From the NCBI GenBank assembly GCA_030428405.1, contig JAUIEH010000048.1:1-10851 (forward strand): 10,851 nucleotides of DNA, written 5' to 3'. The notes below the pieces were generated by a model. The model made no database searches and was not told where the DNA came from. It saw nothing but the letters and a program-made list of their open reading frames with translations. Below are positions 5,972-10,851 of the stretch, piece after piece (position 1 is the stretch's first letter; the number at the start of each line of letters is the position of its first letter). A program made the translations under genes and the position numbers. This stretch comes from Alphaproteobacteria bacterium. Lineage in GTDB: Bacteria; Pseudomonadota; Alphaproteobacteria; Caulobacterales; Maricaulaceae.

Positions 5972-7054
5972 TTAGTCCTTCGCGCCTTCGAGCACGCCGC
6001 GCCGGATCTGGTCGCGCTCAATGGATTCAAACAGCGCTTTGAAATTGCCTTCGCCGAAGCCTTCATCCTTCTTGCGCTGGATGAACTCGAAGAAGACCGG
6101 CCCGATCATCGTCTCGGAGAAGATCTGCAGCAGTAGGCGCGGATCGCCGTCTTCGGTCGAGCCATCAAGCAGAATGCCGCGCATCTGCAGCTGATCGACC
6201 GGCTCGCCGTGGCCCGGAAGGCGCTGGTCGAGCATTTCGTAATAGGTCTCAGGCGGCGGCGTCATGAATTTCGCGCCTTGCGCCTTCAGCCGGTCCCAAC
6301 ACGCCAACAGGTCGTCGCAGGAAAAGGCGATGTGCTGAATGCCTTCGCCGTTATAGGCCATCAGGAATTCTTCGATCTGGCCCTTGCCGCCGGCGGCCTC
6401 TTCGTTCAGCGGGATTCGGATCTTGCCGTCCGGCGCCGTCATCGCGCGCGAGAGAAGGCCAGTATACTCGCCCTTGATGTCGAAATAGCGGATTTCGCGG
6501 AAGTTGAAGAGCTCTTCGTAATATTTCGCCCAGTAGTCCATCCGTCCACGGTAGACATTGTGGGTGAGGTGGTCGATCACCTCAAAGCCGCAGCCTTCAG
6601 GACGGATGTCGACGCCGGGCAGATATTCGAAATCGATGTCGTAAATATTGCGGCCTTCCTCATAGCGGTCGATGAGGTAGAGCGCTGCGCCGCCAATGCC
6701 CTTGATCGCCGGCAGCTTGAGCTCCATTGCGCCGGTCTTGGTATCGATCGGCTGAGCGCCTTTCTCGATGGCGAGCGCGTAGGCTTTTTTCGCATCCTTG
6801 ACGCGGAACGCCATGCCGCAAGCCGAGGGGCCGTGTTCCTGCGCGAAATAGTAGGCCGGCGAGTTTGGCTCATAATTCGTGATGAGATTAATGCCGCCCT
6901 GGCGCCACAACTCGACATTCTTGGAACGGTGGCGCGCAATGCGCGTGAAGCCGATGCTTTCAAAGACCGGCTCAAGCACGCCTTTCTCAGGCGCGGTGAA
7001 TTCCACGAACTCGAACCCGTCGAGACCCATGGGATTTTCGAACAGATCAGGCAT
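5972..7054 (-). CDS. hpd: 4-hydroxyphenylpyruvate dioxygenase
   Basis: This is a non-heme iron enzyme converting 4-hydroxyphenylpyruvate to homogentisate with O2, the second step of tyrosine breakdown. The 360-residue protein matches bacterial HPPDs over its whole length. The iron ligands are His162 (in IDHLTHNVYRGRM), His241 (GIQHIAF) and Glu323 (VFFEFIQR), each offset by one from the numbering I recall for the Pseudomonas enzyme. The C-terminal gating region GFGEGNFKALFESIERDQ is intact. The ATG at 7054 is preceded by AGGGAG with a 5-base gap, so the 18-residue upstream extension is rejected. The gene is divergent from a MarR-type regulator across a 116-bp region with operator-like symmetry, and it ends at a strong terminator. 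Homogentisate dioxygenase is not in the window, so the rest of the pathway must lie elsewhere. Confidence 0.97.
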   Translation of the reverse strand: MPDLFENPMGLDGFEFVEFTAPEKGVLEPVFESIGFTRIARHRSKNVELWRQGGINLITNYEPNSPAYYFAQEHGPSACGMAFRVKDAKKAYALAIEKGAQPIDTKTGAMELKLPAIKGIGGAALYLIDRYEEGRNIYDIDFEYLPGVDIRPEGCGFEVIDHLTHNVYRGRMDYWAKYYEELFNFREIRYFDIKGEYTGLLSRAMTAPDGKIRIPLNEEAAGGKGQIEEFLMAYNGEGIQHIAFSCDDLLACWDRLKAQGAKFMTPPPETYYEMLDQRLPGHGEPVDQLQMRGILLDGSTEDGDPRLLLQIFSETMIGPVFFEFIQRKKDEGFGEGNFKALFESIERDQIRRGVLEGAKD

Positions 7055-7059
7055 CTCGG

Positions 7060-7065
7060 CTCCCT
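7060..7065 (-). promoter_or_regulatory. Ribosome binding site deciding the hpd start
   Basis: AGGGAG on the minus strand ends five bases before the ATG at 7054. It fixes this start against the in-frame ATG-like start at 7108, which has no comparable site. Confidence 0.75.
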
Positions 7066-7118
7066 GGCGCTTTTTTTGCGGCGCGGCGGTCTGGACAGCG
7101 CCGGCCAATTGGTTGCAA

Positions 7119-7124
7119 TGTCAA
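7119..7124 (-). promoter_or_regulatory. Candidate -35 element for hpd
   Basis: A consensus TTGACA lies on the minus strand about 65 bases upstream of the hpd start, next to the inverted repeat at 7127-7143. No convincing -10 follows at 16-18 bases (the position holds GCGCTG). The promoter may therefore be weak and activator-dependent, or the match may be chance. Confidence 0.35.
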
Positions 7125-7126
7125 CA

Positions 7127-7143
7127 AGTTGTCATTTACAACT
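7127..7143. promoter_or_regulatory. Operator-like inverted repeat in the hpd-marR intergenic region
   Basis: AGTTGT (7127-7132) and ACAACT (7138-7143) are exact reverse complements around a 5-base spacer, a 17-bp dyad of the size bound by MarR dimers. A second imperfect dyad overlaps it on the left (CAAC-AA-GTTG, 7122-7131), and TTG-ata-CAA (7152-7160) lies just before the regulator's start. The site is upstream of the candidate -35 for hpd and close to the marR start, which fits autorepression and control of hpd by the divergent regulator. Binding is inferred. Confidence 0.55.
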
Positions 7144-7170
7144 ATTTTGGCTTGATACAACCCACGCCCG

Positions 7171-7632
7171 ATGGCTGTCAAATCCGACCTCTCCCCAATC
7201 GCGCTCGATGACTTCGCGCCGTATCAGATCTCGGTGATGGCCGAAGGTCTCGCGCGGCGCATGTCGCTGATCGTGCGCGAAGCGGGCGGGTTGAGCCTGA
7301 CGCAATGGCGCGTGCTCGCCGCCGTCGCCGAACAGCCAGGCCGCAGCGCTAATGAAATCGTCGCCGTCACGCCGATGGACAAAGCGATCGTCAGCCGCGC
7401 AGTGAAGCGCCTCTTGGACATGGCGCTGATCACCCGGCGCGCCTCGCGCTCGGATGGGCGGCTGAGCCATATCCATCTCACCGCCAAGGGCCGTCGCATC
7501 TATGAGCGTCTGGCGCGAGAGGCGCGCACCGTCGAGCGCGATCTGCTGGCTGGTTTTAGCGCGGCCGAACGCGAGGCTGCGTCGGACCTCCTCGCCAAGC
7601 TGAGCGCGGCCGTTGCGAAAATGTCGGACTGA
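7171..7632 (+). CDS. MarR-family transcriptional regulator, probable regulator of hpd
   Basis: This 153-residue DNA-binding protein has a winged helix-turn-helix. The N-terminal dimerisation helices (about 14-38) precede LSLTQWRVLAAVAEQPG at 41-57. The recognition helix is around 68-82 (PMDKAIVSRAVKRLL). The wing around 88-104 contains the family signature Asp-Gly-Arg-x4-LTAKG, and a long C-terminal dimerisation helix completes the fold. MarR proteins bind short palindromes as dimers and usually respond to aromatic or phenolic ligands. Being divergent from hpd with a dyad between them makes 4-hydroxyphenylpyruvate, homogentisate or tyrosine plausible effectors; this is inference from position. 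No Cys is present, so it is not a redox-type OhrR. The ATG at 7171 has no clear Shine-Dalgarno, so translation may rely on a short or unstructured leader. Confidence 0.92.
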   Translation: MAVKSDLSPIALDDFAPYQISVMAEGLARRMSLIVREAGGLSLTQWRVLAAVAEQPGRSANEIVAVTPMDKAIVSRAVKRLLDMALITRRASRSDGRLSHIHLTAKGRRIYERLAREARTVERDLLAGFSAAEREAASDLLAKLSAAVAKMSD

Positions 7633-7670
7633 GGCCCCCAACATGCCGCCGACTTCACGCCGCGCGGCGC

Positions 7671-7698
7671 TTGACCGGTGAACGCCGTTCGCTAGCGT
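7671..7698 (+). promoter_or_regulatory. Promoter-like site for the DUF3604 operon
   Basis: TTGACC (7671-7676), 14 bases, then GCTAGCGT (7691-7698) partly match the Caulobacter-type housekeeping promoter (TTGACGS, then GCTANAWC). It lies in the 85-bp gap after the MarR gene and would start transcription near 7703-7706, very close to the ribosome binding site. The same CTTGACC word heads the two direct repeats near gltX. Confidence 0.45.
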
Positions 7699-7704
7699 GG
7701 CGTG

Positions 7705-7712
7705 AGGGGAGG
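7705..7712 (+). promoter_or_regulatory. Strong Shine-Dalgarno of the DUF3604 gene
   Basis: AGGGGAGG sits five bases before the ATG at 7718 and is the best ribosome binding site in the window. It fixes the start and suggests high translation. Confidence 0.8.
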
Positions 7713-7717
7713 CGGCA

Positions 7718-10096
7718 ATGAGAACAATATTCGCCGCATTAGGCGTATTGGCAGCGATCGCGCTGGGCGCGGGCGTTTATGTCTACGGCATTCTCGAGGG
7801 CTGGTACGGACGCAGCCGAGACGCGGGCGAAATCGTCGGCGCCTCGGTTCCGGGCGATATCGTTGAGACCCGGATCGAAACCCAGCGCGCCTCGCTCGAC
7901 GAGGCCGGCTTTCCCGACGACACGCAGATCCTGTTCGGCGATTTGCATGTTCACTCGACCTTTTCGACCGACGCTTTCGTTTGGGCGCTGCCGCTCCTGC
8001 GCGGCGAGGGCGCCAATCCACTCGCGGATGCGTGTGATTTCGCGCGCTATTGCTCGGCGCTGGATTTCTGGTCAATCACTGATCACGCCGAGGCGATGAC
8101 GCCGCGGCGCTGGGCGCAATCGGTCGAGAGCATCCAGGAATGCGCCGCGCGCTCGGATGCCGACGGCGTTCCTGACGTCATTCCGTTCATGGGCTTTGAG
8201 TGGACGCAGGTCGGCGCGCTGCCGAGCGAGCATTACGGGCACAAGAACGTCATATTCCGCTCAATCGAAGCCGATGAGATTTCCGCGCGCCCGATTGCAG
8301 CCGCCGGCGTCACCGTGCGCGCGCTGCGCGACAACGCGCAGGCGCTTCTGCCGCCTGAGATTGCGTTGCTCGATCTGCCCAATCGCCAAGACTATTACGA
8401 CTTCGGCCGCTTCGTGCAGGAAGTGCGCGACACGCCGCTCTGCGATCCCGAAATCGATTCCGCCGACCTGCCGCGCGAGTGCTATGAAATCGCGGCGACG
8501 CCCGCCGATCTGGTCGCGCGCCTCGACTCCCAGGGCGTTGAGAGGCTGATCATTCCGCATGGCTCCTCCTGGGGCTTTTACACTCCGCCCGGCACGACCT
8601 GGGATCATCAGCTGCGCCCCGACCAGCCGGTCGAGGAATTCAGCCTGATAGAAATTTATTCCGGACACGGCAATTCGGAGGAATATCGCTCCTGGCGCGC
8701 ATTCGACGGCACGGTCGATGCGCCGGAATGTCCGGAGCCAAGCCCGAACTATCTGCCGTCCTGCTGGCGCGCCGGAGAAATCATCGAGGAACGCTGCCTG
8801 CTTGCAGGCGTCGAGGAAGCCGAGTGCGCAGACCGCGCCGCCATCGCCCGGCGCAATGCGGCGAGCATCGGTCTTGCCGGCCATCTGACCGTGCAGGGCG
8901 AGGATATCGAAGATTGGCTCGATAGCGGTCAGTGCAGGGACTGCTTCTTGCCGGCGTTCAATCTCAATCCGACGACGTCGGTGCAGTACGGGCTCGCTAT
9001 CTCGAATTTCGAAGGCGATGAGCCGCGTCGCTTCCATTGGGGCTTTATCGGCTCGTCAGACACTCACACTGCGCGACCCGGCATCGGCTATAAGCCGGTT
9101 GAGCGTCACTATATGGCGGATGTCAGTGGTGCAGTGAGCGAAGATATCGCGCATCGCTTCTTGCCGCCGGACCCAGAAGCCCCGCCGCATTCGGTCGCGA
9201 TCGACCGCGAGACGCTCATTCAAAACGCCGGCTTTCAGATAACGGAGCTTGAGCGTCAGGCGAGCTTCTTCACCGGCGGCGGACTGGCCGCGGCGCATGT
9301 CCGTGAGCGCTCGCGCGATGGCGTGTGGGAGGCGCTGGAAAGCCGGCGCGTCTACGCAACTTCCGGACTGCGTCAGCTTCTCTGGTTTGAAATGCTCGAC
9401 GAGGACGGCGAGGCGATCGCGGCCATGGGCGAGGATGTTGACCTCGCCGCAACGCCGCGCTTCCGTGTCCGCGCGGTAGGCTCATTCGTGCAGCAGCCGG
9501 GTTGTCCGGACTATGCCGTACGCGGATTGCCGGCCGAGAGGCTCGAGGGCTTGTGCCGCAATGAGTGCTATAATCCCGGCGATGAACGCCACGCCATCAC
9601 CCGCATTGAAGTCGTGCGCATTCGTCCGCAGATTGAGCCGGATGAAAGCGTCGATCTGTTGATCGAAGACGTCTGGCGCACGCTTGAGTGTGATGATGAC
9701 GGCGATGGCTGTGTCGCGGAGTTTGAAGACCCTGATTTCCTCGCTGGCGGCCGCGATGCGATCTATTACGTTCGCGCCATTCAGGAGCCGACGGGCCAGA
9801 TCAATGGCGCCGGTCTGCGCTGCGAATATGACGCTGACGGACAGTGCATCCGCGCTAATCCCTGTTTTGGCGACTACCGCACGCAGATGAGCGAAGACTG
9901 CGTCGCACAGGTCGAGCACCGCGCCTGGTCTTCGCCGATCTATGTCGGCTATCAGGCGCCGCCTGAGACGCCGGAAGAGGCGGCTCCGATGGACGGGGCG
10001 CCCGCCGATGCGGCGGCGGAGGGAGACGCTCCGGCTGAGGATGAGGGTGATACGGACTACCGCCCAGATGACGGCGAACAGCCGACCCGGCGATGA
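7718..10096 (+). CDS. DUF3604 protein: exported, PHP-like metallohydrolase candidate
   Basis: This 792-residue protein is recognised as DUF3604 by GDLHVHST (residues 74-81), WSITDHAE (118-125), FMGFEWTQ, GHKNVIF, IPHGSSWGFYTPPGTTW and SSDTHTARPG. Residues 4-26 are a hydrophobic signal or anchor, so the body should be periplasmic. The likely metal ligands resemble PHP/amidohydrolase motifs: His77 and His79 (HxH), Asp122-His123, Glu161, His175, His281, His317, and Asp448 with His450. There are 20 Cys, an even number and all after the hydrophobic helix, suggesting disulfides. A canonical EF-hand-like loop lies at 659-670 (Asp at 1, 3 and 5, Gly at 6, Glu at 12). The last roughly 45 residues are an acidic, Ala/Pro-rich tail. 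Its stop overlaps the next start (ATGA), so it is coupled to a periplasmic foldase. The substrate is unknown; hydrolase activity is inferred from motifs only. Confidence 0.9.
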   Translation: MRTIFAALGVLAAIALGAGVYVYGILEGWYGRSRDAGEIVGASVPGDIVETRIETQRASLDEAGFPDDTQILFGDLHVHSTFSTDAFVWALPLLRGEGANPLADACDFARYCSALDFWSITDHAEAMTPRRWAQSVESIQECAARSDADGVPDVIPFMGFEWTQVGALPSEHYGHKNVIFRSIEADEISARPIAAAGVTVRALRDNAQALLPPEIALLDLPNRQDYYDFGRFVQEVRDTPLCDPEIDSADLPRECYEIAATPADLVARLDSQGVERLIIPHGSSWGFYTPPGTTWDHQLRPDQPVEEFSLIEIYSGHGNSEEYRSWRAFDGTVDAPECPEPSPNYLPSCWRAGEIIEERCLLAGVEEAECADRAAIARRNAASIGLAGHLTVQGEDIEDWLDSGQCRDCFLPAFNLNPTTSVQYGLAISNFEGDEPRRFHWGFIGSSDTHTARPGIGYKPVERHYMADVSGAVSEDIAHRFLPPDPEAPPHSVAIDRETLIQNAGFQITELERQASFFTGGGLAAAHVRERSRDGVWEALESRRVYATSGLRQLLWFEMLDEDGEAIAAMGEDVDLAATPRFRVRAVGSFVQQPGCPDYAVRGLPAERLEGLCRNECYNPGDERHAITRIEVVRIRPQIEPDESVDLLIEDVWRTLECDDDGDGCVAEFEDPDFLAGGRDAIYYVRAIQEPTGQINGAGLRCEYDADGQCIRANPCFGDYRTQMSEDCVAQVEHRAWSSPIYVGYQAPPETPEEAAPMDGAPADAAAEGDAPAEDEGDTDYRPDDGEQPTRR

Positions 10097-10851
10097 GGCG
10101 CGATAAACTCGGCTTCATCATCGGTGCGGCCGCCGGCGGCGTGCTTGCGCTTGTAGCGCTGCTCTGGCCGGCCTCAAGCGCGCTTGCGCCTGACGGGCCG
10201 GTCGTTGCGCAGGTGAACGGCCATATCATCCCGCGCAGCGACCTCGATCTGGCGCTCGAAGCAATGGCGCGGGACTCTCGCAATCCGTTGCCGGAGGATG
10301 CCCGCGAACGCGCGCTCTCGCGTCTCGTAGACGAGGAGCTGTTGTTTCAGCGCGGCGTTGAGCTCGACCTGCCACGCACGGCGTCCAATGTCCGGCGCGC
10401 AATCGTCATGTCCATGATCGACGCCGCCATTCAACAGGCGGATGAGCAGGCGGACGAGGACGAGTTGCGCAACCTGTTCGAGCGCGAGCGCGCTATGTTC
10501 ATGGGCGAACCGCGCCTGCGCATTCGTTGGCTGCGCGCTGATGACGAGGATGACGAGCCGGAGCGCCCGGTCGCACATCCGCCCGATCAGCTCATTCGCC
10601 TGTCCGAGCTGCGCGTCTATCTCGGCGCGGAACTGACGCAACGACTGACCGATATGTCCGTTGGCGAACAACAAGGCCCGATTGACGTGAACGGGCGCGC
10701 AAACTGGATCGAGGTGCTCGAGCGCCGCGAGCCGGAAGAAATAACCTTCGATTCCGTGCGCCCGCGCGTCGAGGCGCTGTGGCGCGAACGCGCGCAGGAA
10801 GGCGCGCTTGAGGATTATCTCGTCTGGCTGCGCGCGCGCGCCGATATCGAC
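10093..10851 (+). CDS. SurA/PpiC-like peptidyl-prolyl cis-trans isomerase (partial, runs off the window)
   Basis: The frame is open from the ATG at 10093 to the right edge (253 codons, no stop). Residues 7-32 are a signal or anchor (GFIIGAAAGGVLALVALLWPASSALA). They are followed by VAQVNGHIIPRSDLDLALEAM, the entry strand and helix typical of SurA-N/PpiC chaperone domains. ALSRLVDEELLFQRGVELDL and a long acidic helix with DELRNLFERERAMF continue the chaperone fold. A region resembling a degenerate parvulin domain runs from about residue 142 (EPRLRIRWL), through MSVGEQQGPIDVNGRANWIEV, to a helical C-terminal part. The parvulin core is poorly preserved, so it may act as a holdase rather than an isomerase. 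The 4-bp ATGA overlap with the DUF3604 gene implies translational coupling, and a job in folding that Cys-rich exported partner is a natural inference. Confidence 0.8.
   Translation, partial: MRRDKLGFIIGAAAGGVLALVALLWPASSALAPDGPVVAQVNGHIIPRSDLDLALEAMARDSRNPLPEDARERALSRLVDEELLFQRGVELDLPRTASNVRRAIVMSMIDAAIQQADEQADEDELRNLFERERAMFMGEPRLRIRWLRADDEDDEPERPVAHPPDQLIRLSELRVYLGAELTQRLTDMSVGEQQGPIDVNGRANWIEVLERREPEEITFDSVRPRVEALWRERAQEGALEDYLVWLRARADID

Noticed and set aside
6209..7237. Long plus-strand open frame of 342 codons opposite hpd
   Set aside because: It is the antisense shadow of hpd, which has full-length family similarity and intact metal ligands; the frame also runs through the hpd-marR regulatory region.
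7658..7669. CGCCGCGCGGCG palindrome after the MarR gene as a terminator
   Set aside because: No loop of usable size and no T-run; expected by chance in high-GC DNA.
8261..9037. Minus-strand open frame of 258 codons inside the DUF3604 gene
   Set aside because: Antisense shadow caused by GC-biased third positions; the plus-strand frame carries conserved DUF3604 motifs across the same bases.

Overview
The window is a dense, high-GC stretch of bacterial chromosome that reads as Alphaproteobacteria. Codon use is strongly G/C-ending. The NAD synthetase tail, the short KLSKR-type glutamyl-tRNA synthetase, the LysM/Ig-like membrane-anchored protein and the DUF3604 + peptidyl-prolyl isomerase pair are all typical of that class, and perhaps of the Caulobacterales/Maricaulales/Hyphomonadaceae side of it. 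The placement is inferred from gene content; no rRNA is present to confirm it. I see no tRNA, rRNA, CRISPR array, transposase or phage gene.

Left part (1-2526, all + strand): the 3' end of nadE, a six-helix membrane protein of unknown function, and gltX. The membrane protein gene lies between two imperfect 35-bp direct repeats (337-371 and 1123-1157). These either mark an insertion/duplication or are two copies of a shared promoter-like element. Middle part (2592-4585): an orphan hypothetical gene on the minus strand with clearly lower GC, a 2OG-Fe(II) oxygenase on the plus strand, and a LOG-family nucleotide phosphoribohydrolase on the minus strand, convergent with the oxygenase with only 6 bp between their stops. 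Next (4708-5886) is a membrane-anchored protein with Ig-like regions and a C-terminal LysM domain. It ends at a strong bidirectional terminator (5909-5942) shared with the convergent hpd gene.

Right part (5972-10851): hpd (4-hydroxyphenylpyruvate dioxygenase, tyrosine catabolism) is divergent from a MarR-family regulator. Their 116-bp intergenic region holds a perfect 6-5-6 inverted repeat, which suggests local control of hpd. After the regulator comes a promoter-like site with a strong Shine-Dalgarno, then a 792-residue exported DUF3604 protein with PHP-like His/Asp motifs and 20 cysteines. It is translationally coupled by an ATGA overlap to a SurA/PpiC-like periplasmic peptidyl-prolyl isomerase that runs off the window. 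This last pair is the least understood unit and the best candidate for an undescribed system: a secreted, probably metal-dependent hydrolase-like protein made together with its own foldase.

No gene-free stretch exceeds about 130 bp. Starts were moved from the longest ORF to internal ATGs for the membrane protein, the orphan gene, the oxygenase, the LysM protein and hpd; the reasons are given in each entry.
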